Below are positions 12,955 through 23,605 of a stretch of DNA of 64,000 nt, piece by piece. Both the position numbers and the translations under genes were made by a program. Under the pieces are notes generated by a model that did not search any database, was not told where the DNA came from, and was given only the letters and a program-made list of their open reading frames with translations. How positions within the stretch are numbered: the stretch's first letter is position 1; the number at the start of each line of letters is the position of its first letter. Source of the stretch: Calonectria ilicicola (taxonomy: Eukaryota; Ascomycota; Sordariomycetes; Hypocreales; Nectriaceae); the NCBI GenBank assembly GCA_020809705.1, contig CP085828.1, positions 124,001 through 188,000 of the forward strand. Reading direction: 5' to 3'.

Positions 12955-14560
12955 CATAGAATAAGCTGGAGGCGTTTCCTCCACTTAGTCTTGGAGCAGG
13001 TTTCGCCTTTTTTCCAAGTGGACCCTACTGTCCAAAAGGCAGACCCCTCTTTCAACCCTGGGGTAGGGTTTACTTCTCTGTCTCGGTGGCGGAAGGATCT
13101 TGCGTAGTTGGCTTCTTGCGGGATGCCTCCTTATTAAGGGCGGTTTGGACTTTTATGGTAGCGAGTTTAACAATCCGATCTATCTTCTTATTAAAGATCT
13201 ATATCTTTCATGCTTCTAACTTCATAATACACACTTCCAGCTTAATATTATGTTCTTCCAACGCTTTAATACTTAAGTTAATTTTTACTAAGATTTTTGG
13301 AAAAATACTATTTCTAGCTACCTTATTATTAAATCCTTTCTAAAGTATATCAAGACCTTTCTTAATATTAGTTACAGTGGTCTTCGTATCTGCAGTAGTG
13401 GTTAAGGCACAGAGAGTGATGCTTTTGGCTTCAGTCACATCGCTTTCTCCTGTACTAGTGCTAAAACCTTCTATTACACTTATAGGGGGTCCTCCGGTAA
13501 TATTGAGGAGGTGATTGTGTTAAATCACTTCGAGGGCTCTTGCCATTAATTAGTTAAAAGAGCTATATGGCTTGATGAATCAGGCTGCTAAGATCTTTAT
13601 ATATGGAGGGATTAGTTCTTAGTAGTTTTGGTTTTTGCCTTGGTGGGTAATGAAATCTCTATTATAGTAGGTAGTGGTAGCTTCTTTTAGGTGCTATTTG
13701 ATCTAGTAGACTATACTAATGGCCGCTTAGGTGCTTTTAGACTGTTTGATCTATGCGCTGGTAAGTTTATTCTTCTTATGGAAGGCTTTATGATAATAAT
13801 AGTATACCTTAACGAACAAGGGATAAAGGGGGTAGTTCTTATTATATTTTTTATTAATTACTCCTTTTAGACCGCTGAGTTCGAACTTATGGTATAAGGC
13901 GATCTAGCAGTCTATTTAGGTGAATTTTTTCTTAGTGTCTTTCTTTTTTTCTTTAAATCTATGTATATTATAAGTATTACCTTCCTTAAGTCTAGATTTA
14001 TCCACTTTTTTATTAGCTTAGCCTATTAACTTTTTTATATATAGATTATACTTACGGTATGCTATACCACCAAGAGATTTATTCCTAATAATAAAATTAT
14101 TAGTAAGGGCAAATTCAATAGTAGGGCCATTATATTCGCCTTCAATATTATTAGTTCCTAAGGCCACGCCTTCCTCTTCTTCACTCTTGAGTGGGAGATC
14201 GGTTTCCTTGTCTTTAAAGAGGTCTTTGATGTTTGTATTATTGGTTCTGGCTTCTGGAATATTGTCTTTGACTTCTAGGGGAGGTTCAGTTTTAGATAGG
14301 TATTTGGTTCCTATGCTAGGGTGGTTAGGTGGTAGACCGGCAGATATCTTATTGTTATTATTAATTGCTTGAATGGCGGCTATATCTTTTTGTAAGTTGA
14401 TTCTATCTTGTCTTGCCTGTTGCTTGTCTTTTTATTTTTAGTGCCTTAGTTCCTTTTCCTAGAATAGTTCTCCTTAGTACTTATATTATTTGTATGTAAA
14501 GTTGGATGTATCCTTGTCCTAGTTGAATATACCTGATTCCTTAGACTCCAAGGAACTCAT
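12955..14560 (-). pseudogene. Third ORF remnant of element B, function unknown
   Basis: Starting at ATG 14560 (MSSLESKESG...), one frame can be followed on the minus strand for about 530 codons, with scattered stops at codons that RIP could have made from CAG, CAA or TGG. The predicted protein is charged, rich in K/E/Q/N, and carries probable coiled-coil stretches (for example around EEHNIKLEVCIMKLEA). It lies after the integrase, where env-like or accessory ORFs sit in some Gypsy elements. I recognise no domain. Element A lacks it through an internal deletion. It could instead be a nested fragment of another element, but I saw no boundary repeats. Confidence 0.45.
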
Positions 14561-16707
14561 TATCTCCGGCAATACTAAGCTAATTCTCCAGTTATTGTAA
14601 TCATCACTCCTTCAGTTGATAGGGCTAGTATAAGTGGTTTTTTTTCATTATCTACTATCCTAGCGAGCATACAAATAAAGAAACTTGGCTATTTCTCTTT
14701 AGGAGGTTGCTTTTATCTAGGTATATATGATGAGTTGAAGGTAATAGTATACTATTAATTTTAATAGTGTAAGATTGATTTTGATTTTTTAGTTTTTTTA
14801 TATAAATTTAAGGAGATATAGGAGAGAAGTTTGGCTTTAGTTAGAATTAATAAGAGATATTTACTTAATAGTTAAAAGTAAAGTGGATCCTTTAATAAAA
14901 TCATCCTTATAGCAATTCTTTATAAGTATATTCTTCTTAGAATTAGTATTAATATTCTAGGTATTATCTCTACCTTTAGAGATATCGTTTCTGCCTGCTG
15001 CATATAATATAGGAAATAATCTAAAATAAAAGGAAATACATCATTTTCGCTTATCTGAAGGGTTTAAAGCTCTAATCTAGCTATTACTTCTAGATTAAGT
15101 GGTTTCCGGAAACCTTTCTTCTAATATTCCTTTTCCTAATTAGTTGGATATTTCTTAAAAAAATTATTTACTATATTAGAAGCATTTATTCTAATGTTAG
15201 ATTCTTTTAACTAAGAGTCTTCTTTAGCTATAAATCCTTTCCACCGGATAAGAAAATATTAGATTAGTTTATTGTGGTACTATTGAATCCTTAACTAGGT
15301 AATTCTATCTACCTTCTAATAATCTATAACTTTTAATCTTTCAATTACTACTAGCGGTAGAGGAGATTGTATTCTCTTGAATAGGTCTTCGCCTTGCTGT
15401 GGCTTTTATATGTGCGTGATAGAGACTATTAGGTGCACTCTCTAATGCGAAGGGAAGTCAAGTTCTACAACCTATTAGTGAATTTTGCGTACTACTCGGT
15501 AAGGTCTAGCTCAGGTTAATAACCATTTCCTTTTTAGCTTTCCTAGTAAATGGTATTCATTGTGTAATCTAAGGTAAATAATATTTCCTTAGTTGATTTC
15601 TACCGGTATATAGCCATCATTATATCATATTTTTAATAATCTTGCTATAATATTAATAAGAAATATAGCTTCATATAAGTATAATTTTCGTAAGGTATTT
15701 ATTACAATTTTATCTATCTCTTTGTCAGTTACACCAGTAGATATAATAAAGTCTACTACTATCCTTAGTTTAAATCTATAGATTAATTTGTTTGGCGATC
15801 TTCCAATGCTACTTAAGATAGCATTATTTAGGTGATATTATATTGCTAGAAGCACCTATATCCATACTATATCCAGCTCTATAGCGGTATAGTACTATAT
15901 AACTATCTTAACTGATTGATTTTTCCTTTTAGTGCTGCCATTAGTTTAAGAATAATATGCTGTTAAGATAAGGCGTGTAGCCTTAAGGAGGGCCAATACA
16001 GCTCTCCAAAGGGCACTTATAAACTTTATATCTCTATCTATTAAAATTCATACTAGGATTCCCTAATTATACATTATCTATAATTGTAGGAATATAATTG
16101 CCCATTTTTCGGTTATATATAACAAGTGTTCTATAGCTATTATTATCTTTTTCGAAAATAAGCAACTCATTAGGCAGATTGTATCTAATTTGGTATACCC
16201 TAGGATAGCCTACATTGTCCTTTGGGAGTTTTCTGTGGGTAGGTTTGTGATAAAATCTAATACTATAGTATGAAATACCCTTAGAATAGTTGGAATTGGC
16301 TGTAGTTCTTCTATTTTCCACTTATAATTAATAGTATTTTCTTAATATATTAGGTAATATATGATAAACCTTTCCACTATTTTAGCCATCCTATAAAAAT
16401 ATACTTATTTTAACTTAGAAATCATTTTATAAAAACCTAAGTATTCTCAATTATTATAAATAGCTATAAGAATAGTTCTAACCATTGGATAGAGGATACA
16501 AATCCTTTTCTTCCTATAGTAATTGATATAATATAATATTCTATCTTCTGCTAATACCTATAGTTTATATAATTTTTTATATATCTGGTTATTTTGATCT
16601 CTTTCCTATTAAATCTTATATAAGTACTCTTAAATCTACTATAGCTTTTTATCCTTTAAATATCCTTATAAAATCTTCGATTTTAGCTCTAGAGCAAGTG
16701 CAATTTC

Positions 16708-17105
16708 TGTTATGACCCAAACGCCCAAAGGCGGTAAACAGGGGCAGAACCCAAACCAATCAAACCAAACTACCCTAGACCGATAAAACCAACCAATAAG
16801 AATAAAGTCGAACGAGCCCCGTTCGACTCTGCCGAAGATCGCAACGAACACTGTCGAACCGACCCCGTTCGACTATTGCGATAACGGAACCTTAGATAGA
16901 AAAGTATATAGACGGATCGAGTCCCACCGTAAGGAACGGAACCGATCAGCTTTCAATACAACTTGGTTACCTCAATTGCGATTGACTATTACCTAACGTA
17001 ACACTTCCATTGCTCCATTTACCATAACGCGCCTAACCATCCTGCCAACAATAAACCCTTCGTTCTGATTGGTTCATCAAGTTGGGAATTGACCAGACCG
17101 TTACA
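16708..17105 (+). repeat. 5' LTR of the young Gypsy element
   Basis: 398 bp, TGTTATGACC to CCGTTACA. A TATA-like GTATATA lies at 16904-16910. AGCTTTCAA at 16948-16956, about 40 bases downstream, is a candidate transcript 5' end because it pairs with the sequence just after the LTR. Confidence 0.92.
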
Positions 17106-17107
17106 CG

Positions 17108-17116
17108 TTGAAAGCT
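17108..17116 (+). other. Candidate self-priming primer-binding site
   Basis: TTGAAAGCT, two bases after the 5' LTR, is the exact reverse complement of AGCTTTCAA at 16948-16956 in the LTR. Tf1/sushi-group elements prime reverse transcription with the 5' end of their own RNA instead of a tRNA. No obvious tRNA 3'-end complement starts here. Nine paired bases plus a possible G-U pair; the RNA start is inferred. Confidence 0.45.
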
Positions 17117-17158
17117 CTTGTTCAGTTGGTTACCCGCGTCAACAATTGAGCAATAACA

Positions 17159-18883
17159 ATGTCCGGAAAGAACCCCGCCGCCACTGCTCCTCCCAGCAAC
17201 GCTGAGTTGACTACGGAACTACAGCAGGTCAAAAAGAAACTCGCAGATGCACAAGCACAACTTAAAGCAGAAAAAGCCGGAACCACCACGGTTGAAGGAA
17301 ACAAGGGTAAAGACATTGGTGAAATTCTGAGACCCCCGGTCCCAGAGCCCTTCCTAGGAAAGGCTGCCGATGTAGTCCCCTTCCTCACCCGAATGAAGGG
17401 ATACTTCCGCTTTTTCCCAACGCGACTTGCAACCCCCGAAGCCCAGGTACTATACACCAAAACCCTCCTCCAAGGAGACGCAGGAGTATGGTTTGAACCC
17501 ATCATGAGAGACTATCTGGAAAACGAGGACGACGCCGACCAAAATGAAGAGACCCGAGAGATCTTCAGAGACTGGGAACATTTCGAAACCGCTATTAAAG
17601 ACAATTTCGGCACGATCGATATGGAACAACAAGCTGTAAACCAGTTATACGAACTTAAACAAACAAAATCCTGCAGCCAGTATTCGGCCGAGTTCAAAAG
17701 AATCGCAGCACGAACAGCCTGGGATGACGACGCACTAATGGAACTCTACTATAAAGGCCTGAAGAGCAAAGTCAAGGATGAAATCTATAAAGAAAACCGG
17801 CCAGAAAAACTCTCGGAGTATATCAAAAGTGCTATCAAGATCGACGAAAGACAATTTAACCGACGCAAAGAACGCGCCCGAGATAACAAAAACCCATATA
17901 TCCCAAACAAAGGAAAAACCCAGAATAAGCAACAAAGCACCGCACACAGGACTCATTCAGGACCAATAGAACTCGGCGCCACCCAGGGGTATGATAAAAG
18001 TAAGATTACCTGCTTCAACTGCGGAAAAAAAGGACATAAATCCTTCGAATACCACTCCCCGAAAACAGGAAATCAGTTCAAACCCATACCAGAAGGACAG
18101 AAACAACTCAACACTATGAAAACTCAATGGACCCCAGTACCAGAAGGAAAAGAGAATACCACAGGAAAAGTTGTTCTTGCTATCATTAAGAAACATGAAC
18201 CAACCGCCATAGTTAAGCAATGTACGGAAAACCATGAGTTGCGCAAGGTAAAACTCACTCCGCAACAAGAAATCGATGAAGCTATCCGAAAAGCATGGTC
18301 AACCCGACAAAAAGGCCAGTCCTGCCTTCCCCACAAATAATTGGAACGAGCCAAGAAGATAGGAATCCCTGCATCCATCCTAGATGTGTATACCGACAAA
18401 ACACCAGCATGGTGGGATACCTACACTTATGACAAAAACAGAAACAGGAAATGGACAACAAGTATTAAAAGAATGGCCCAACAAGTCAGGGAACCCTCGT
18501 GGGACGGAGACAAAGTCTTTCTACTTGCACGAAGCGAATGGCAACCAGGAAACCGCGACCCCCGACCTATCCAACATAAGGAGGATGACCCTAGACTAAA
18601 CACGGCACACGAAGAACATAAGAACATCTCATGGGTAAGCTGCTATGATCACGACTGCCTCCAGCACATAGAACAAAAACAGTATGCAGCATGCTTCCCT
18701 ATTAGGGTAGAAGACGTGGTTATCCACCGCGCCTATGGGAGACACTTCGACCGACACGAAGTAACGGGAAGAAACCCCACTACCAGTTCACTATGTTGGA
18801 ACCAGGTGAGCCTGAGTTCCCCGATTGCAGCGAGCTGCCCTGGAACGAATGTCAAGACCCCAAATGCGATATCCACATGGTAG
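17159..18883 (+). pseudogene. gag (capsid/nucleocapsid) of young Gypsy element, interrupted
   Basis: ATG 17159 opens a 393-codon frame with an N-terminal coiled-coil stretch (about residues 15-45), a retrotransposon gag region (about 55-230) and a basic zinc-knuckle region near residue 285. The knuckle reads C-x2-C-x4-H-x4-Y: the last cysteine codon TGC is TAC. Translation stops at TAA 18338-18340, but the same frame stays open to 18883. A decayed sister copy near 8.4 kb has TGG at this place, so the stop is secondary. Downstream the frame must change before the protease, somewhere between about 18.88 and 19.0 kb. Confidence 0.85.
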
Positions 18884-19080
18884 ATAAAGCAATGGCCTGG
18901 CACCGAACAAAACCAAAAAACGAACAGAGCCCCCTGTAGAAGAGCAGCAGGAGCGGCTAGGGCAACGACCCCGGAGTTACCGAAAGAACTCCCTAAAAAG
19001 CTCTATACTCTACAACTAAAGAGCAACCCCGACGACGATTAGAAATAAAAGTAAGGATTAAAGGGAAGTGGTGTAACGCT

Positions 19081-20343
19081 ATGGTGGATAGCGGAGCTGA
19101 GCAAAACTACGTGAATCCTCGAGTAGTCAACGAACTTCAGCTACCATGGACAACGAAAGTCGACCCATACGAAATCATCAATATAGAAGGAACGCCCTTT
19201 GGATATAACAACAGTATTATAGACAAAAAGATTGATCACCTGAAAGTCTTCGTTGAAGGAAAGAACCAAGGAATAACCTTCGATATTGTTGATATCGGAC
19301 AACACGACCTAGTTTTAGGGTACCCATGGTTATACCGATACAACCCTAATATCTGCTGGCGTACTGGCCAGGTGCAAATACCCAAGGAGTATGATGCAGC
19401 CGGCGATATTTTCATAAAACATAATAAGAGATCTCAAACTCCTAGCCCTAACCAAGCAGGAGACACAAGCGAAGGAGAATCTTCGCCACCCAAAGGAACA
19501 AAACACAAATACAAGAACGGTCAGAAAAGGCAAAGACAACGAACGATCGCCTGCCTTAGAACACAGTTCCAACAAATCGATAAAAGCCTCAAAGAAATGA
19601 AGGCTGAAGCAGAAACAGACAGACTGCGCAATGTACCCCCACAGTACCGAATCTACGAAAAGCTCTTCGCAGAAGAACTAGACACTGGACTACCTGAGTT
19701 TAGCCAGTGGGATCACGAAATCGTCCTTAAAGACGGATCCAACACCCGATTTTACCCTATTTATAATCTCAACCAAATCGAGCTTGATACCCTGAAGGAA
19801 TACATCCAAGATATGCTCAAAAAGGGATATATCCGTATTTCAAACTCCGAAGCTGGTTACCCTGTCATATTTATGCCTAAGAAAAACGGGAAACTACGCC
19901 TCGTCGTGGACTACCGACAGCTCAACGATATCACCATTAAAGATCGCACTCCACTACCATTGATTAATGAAATGAAGGATCGCCTTCATGGAGCCAACAT
20001 CTTTACTGCACTGGATCTTAAAGGAGCATACAATCTTATTCGCATTAAAGAAGGACATGAATGGAAAACCGCTTTTCGAACTAAGTTTAGACTATTTGAA
20101 TACCTAATTATACCTTTCGGACTCACAAATGCACCGGCATCATTTCAACGAATGATAACCAATGTATTGCAAGAACACTTAGACATCTTTATTGTCTGCT
20201 ACCTGGACGATATCCTCATCTTCTCCAAAAACGAGGAAGAACATGAAGAACACGTTCATAAGGTCTTAAAAGCCCTTCAAGACGCCAAACTCCTGGTTGA
20301 ACCAGAAAAAGCAAGTTCCACACTCAAGAAGTGGAATTTCTAG
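19081..20343 (+). pseudogene. pol: aspartic protease and reverse transcriptase
   Basis: The frame is open from about 19.0 kb. The protease active site is DSGA right after 19081. The RT blocks follow: PKKNGKLRLVVDYRQLN near 19880-19925, IPFGLTNAPASFQ near 20110-20150, and the catalytic YLDD box near 20203. The fold looks complete. At about 20312 the frame breaks: the sequence continues in another frame with the conserved EFLGHIIS block at 20334. That is consistent with loss of one base. It is normally one gag-pol polyprotein. Confidence 0.9.
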
Positions 20344-21296
20344 GACATATTATCAGCCCTAACGAAATCCGCATGGACCCAAAGAAAGTCGCTGCAGTAA
20401 AAGATTGGAAGGAACCTACTAATGTAAAGGAAGTACAAGCCTTCCTCGGATTTGCTAACTATTACCGAAGATTCATCAAGGGATTTAGTAAAATCGCCTC
20501 AGGCATGACAGAACTAACGAAGAAAGGAATTACCTTTCGATGGGGAAGTAAAGCACAACAATCATTCGAAGCCATAAAAAATGCTATTTTAGAAGAACCC
20601 ATCCTTGCAATGTTCGACCCTGATAAGCCTATAGAGCTAGAAACCGATGCATCGGACTTCGCCCTAGGGGCCCAGATCGGACAACGAGATGAAAAAGGAA
20701 ACCTACATCCTATAGCATTTTACTCGCACAAGCTACATGGCCCTGAGCTAAACTACCCAATCTACGATAAGGAATTCCTCGCTATCGTCAATGCTTTCAG
20801 AGAATTCCGACAATACCTTTTAAGAAGCAACCACAAAATCACAGTATATACCAACCATAAAAACATTGCCTACTTCACAACCACACAAAAACTCAGTGAA
20901 AGGCAACTACAATACGCAGAATACCTATCCGAATTCGACTACCAAATCGTTCATATTAAAGAAACTGAGAATGGCCGCGCCGATGCGATCAGCCGCCGAC
21001 CCGACTACAACACAGAAAAACCAAAAACACAGGAAAAACTATTGATCTACAACGCCAATGGAGGACTAGAACAAGCCCCAATCAGTGGAATGACAATAGA
21101 AACAAAGAAAATAATCGCCGCTATAAGAGTAGGAGGATTACCACATGCAACCAGAACCACTACCACGGAAATACCAATACAACAAGTGGAACAGGGCAAT
21201 CCACTACTAAGGAAAATCGAAGAATACAATCTAGCACTCCCAGAAGAAGAAAAACGGACTACCTACAAGTACCAGAGGAACACCAAATGGAGTTAA
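20331..21296 (+). pseudogene. pol: RT connection and RNase H
   Basis: It starts with the EFLGHIIS connection motif, then the RNase H block LETDASDFALGAQI (about 20635-20680) and YTNHKNI (about 20850). The last motif normally carries an aspartate (DHKN) needed for metal binding. Here it is asparagine (AAC), one G-to-A change away. The frame shifts again near 21245-21260, before the integrase. Confidence 0.85.
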
Positions 21297-22578
21297 TAAG
21301 GGACATTCACGAACATCCCTTGCATGGCCACAAAGGCATCAACAAAACCCTCGAACGAGTCAAACAGACATTTTCCTTTAGTAAGATGAAAAAGAAAGTC
21401 GAACAAGTATGTAAGGAATGCAGCCTATGTCGACACTCCAAAAACCAAGACACAAACCATACGGATTATTACAACCATCCCCTGTCGCACAACGACCATG
21501 GGACTCAATCACAATGGATTTTATTACCGACCTTCCCTTGTCAGCAGACCCTACTACAGGAGTATACTACAACAGTATTTTCGTTATCGTCGATCGCTTC
21601 ACGAAAGCAGCATATTATCTCCCATATAATAAAGCAACAAAAGAAGAACAATTCGCCTACCTTTTCTTTCGACATATAGTCGCTATACACGGCCTACCAA
21701 CCGAAATCATATCGGATAGAGGACAACCATTTGCATCTAAGTTTTGGCAAAGCCTGATGTCCTTAATGGGGTTAAACCACAAGCTAAGCACAGCCTTCCA
21801 CCCCCAAACAGACGGACAAACCGAACGCCAAAACCAGGAAATTGAGCAATATCTACGATGCTACATTAACTACGAACAAACCAATTGGGTAGAAAAGTTA
21901 CCTATTGCACAATTAGCACATAACACATCCTATAATCACAGTATTAAAACAACACCAGCAAAAGCCAACTTTGGCTTCACACCAGACGCTTACCGAGCCC
22001 CCTTAGAAGGCACAATTCAAGCAAAAGCTATGATTAAGTCAGATGATCTGAGAAAATTACATGAAGAAATGAAGACAGAACTTGAGTTCGTCCGCAACAT
22101 AATGAAAAGACATTACAACCTAAAAAGGCTGAAGGGACCATCCTTCTCGGAGGGAGATATGGTCTACCTAGCAACAAAAAATCTTGCAACAAAAAGACAA
22201 AACAAAAAAATCGACTTCACGCAGATTGGACCATACCCAATTAAAAGAAAAATATCAGAAAACAACTACAAACTCGACCTCCCAAACAACATCAAGGTTC
22301 ACCCTATCTTCCATATCTCACTACTGGAACCTAGCGATGGCATCCAGGTGAACACAGGACCCAAATATAAGCCACAAATAGAAAACCCAGAAGACCAATG
22401 GGAAGTAGAGAAAATACTACAAAGAAGAGAGGAAGACGGAAAATTCGAAATTAAATGGAAAGGCTATGAAGAAACAACCTAGGAACCCACCAAACATCTT
22501 ACACATTGCTCGAAGATGCTGGAAGCATTTCTCCGGAATCAACGCAAAGAAAATCGGGCAAACCGCTCCAGTCAATAA
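21287..22578 (+). pseudogene. pol: integrase and C-terminal chromodomain
   Basis: The zinc-binding HHCC part (HEHPLHGH ... CKECSLC) is in one frame up to about 21435. A slip in the A-run at 21437-21442 moves to the next frame, which carries the catalytic core: D in MDFITDLP, D in SDRGQPF, E in TDGQTERQNQE. A GPY-like region and a chromodomain follow (EVEKILQRREEDGKFEIKWKGYEE). TAG at 22480-22482 stands at the conserved tryptophan of the chromodomain (normally followed by EP, present here). Beyond it the frame runs on to TAA 22576-22578. The chromodomain probably steered insertion toward heterochromatin, which fits its position inside an old element. Confidence 0.88.
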
Positions 22579-23091
22579 CCCCATGATCCTCGAGTAACTG
22601 TACCTCTGATAACGCAGACGCCTCCGCACGCTCCTTTTCCTCTAATTCATCCAAATCCTCACAACCCCGAGAAATCATCTCCTTCACCTTCTCACACAAA
22701 TGCCACTCCTGAGTACGCAAACACTACAACCGAGCCAAAGCACTCATTAAATCTGCCTCAGCTTTCTCCTTTTCCCCATCAATCCGATCCTTCTCACGGG
22801 AAACCCGCTCGACTAAAGAAAAATAAGCACATAAAGCCAAGGAAAGGAAAAAACACACTCACAAGCCTAAGCAGAAACACCTCCAAAATCACATCCAGAA
22901 TACTTATTCTTCACGCAAAATTCGTAGCGGCTTTTTCCTTTAGCCACAACACAGGACAGCTGCCCAGCGCGAAAACAAGCCGAACAACGAGGCATCTCGA
23001 AGCCAAATTTGTCGATTAACTTAGCAATATCCTTTCAACAAGCTTCAATCACCTTAAGACGAGGCACAACCTTGGTAACGCGACCTGACAT
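22499..23091 (-). pseudogene. Antisense spliced ORF between pol and 3' LTR, Cys-rich plus coiled coil
   Basis: On the minus strand ATG 23091 opens a frame that splices cleanly: exon 1 23091-22863, a 50-nt intron (22862-22813, GTGAGT ... TTTAG), exon 2 22812-22499. Together they give 181 codons ending in TAA. The N-terminal part has a cysteine cluster (CSAC, SCVV, then YEFC and GCD). One expected Cys is Tyr (TAC). The C-terminal part is a charged helix rich in E/K/R. Three internal stops (TGA, TAG, TAG) are each one C-to-T change from CGA or CAG. The product resembles the Cys-rich antisense ORFs of other fungal Gypsy elements as I recall them; no function is known to me. It overlaps the 3' end of pol tail to tail. 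Confidence 0.65.
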
Positions 23092-23191
23092 CCTATCAGT
23101 ACCAGAAATCACGAAAAATAAAAAGAGGAAAACACACGGTAGTCAAGGGTGGGGAAACTGGCCTATTTACCTGGCCTTGGGACAAGACCAA

Positions 23192-23207
23192 CAGAGGGGG
23201 AGTATCG
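23192..23207 (+). other. Polypurine tract of young Gypsy element
   Basis: CAGAGGGGGAGTATCG directly precedes the 3' LTR. It is the standard primer site for plus-strand DNA synthesis. Confidence 0.7.
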
Positions 23208-23605
23208 TGTTATAACCCAAACGCCCAAAGGCGGTAAACAGGGGCAGAACCCAAACCAATCAAACCAAACTACCCTAGACCGATAAAACCAACCAATAAG
23301 AATAAAGTCGAACGAGCCCCGTTCGACTCTGCCGAAGATCGCAACGAACACTGTCAAACCGACCCCGTTCAACTATTGCGATAACGGAACCTTAGATAGA
23401 AAAGTATATAGACGGATCGAGTCCCACCGTAAGGAACGGAACCGATCAGCTTTCAATACAACTTAGTTACCTCAATTACAATTGACTATTACCTAACGTA
23501 ACACTTCCATTGCTCCATTTACCATAACGCGCCTAACCATCCTGCCAACAATAAACCCTTCGTTCTGATTGGTTCATCAAGTTGGGAATTGACCAGACCG
23601 TTACA
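23208..23605 (+). repeat. 3' LTR of the young Gypsy element
   Basis: 398 bp, starts TGTTATAACC. Six differences from the 5' LTR, all G-to-A on the plus strand as far as I can see by eye. Confidence 0.92.

Larger units (their letters stand above)
16708..23605 (+). mobile_element. Young Ty3/Gypsy chromovirus-type element (family 2), 6898 bp
   Basis: It is complete from LTR to LTR, with TSD ATTTC at 16703-16707 and 23606-23610. LTRs are 398 bp and differ at six positions by my reading, all G in the 5' copy and A in the 3' copy. Order: gag with CCHC-like knuckle, aspartic protease, RT, RNase H, integrase, chromodomain. That order and the chromodomain place it with chromoviruses (Tf1/sushi type). 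An antisense spliced ORF fills the gap before the 3' LTR. Coding is broken by three or four frame changes and by stops at 18338 and 22480. It inserted into the integrase region of element B. Confidence 0.95.

Noticed and set aside
13086..13343. Plus-strand ORF of 85 codons
   Set aside because: Antisense shadow of the decayed third ORF of element B.
16666..16851. Minus-strand ORF MFVAIFGRVERG..., repeated at 23163 and 33809
   Set aside because: It is an antisense frame inside the family-2 LTR, present wherever that LTR occurs; not a gene.
17122..17505. Minus-strand ORF of 127 codons over gag
   Set aside because: Shadow of the gag frame on the opposite strand; no domain and no promoter context.
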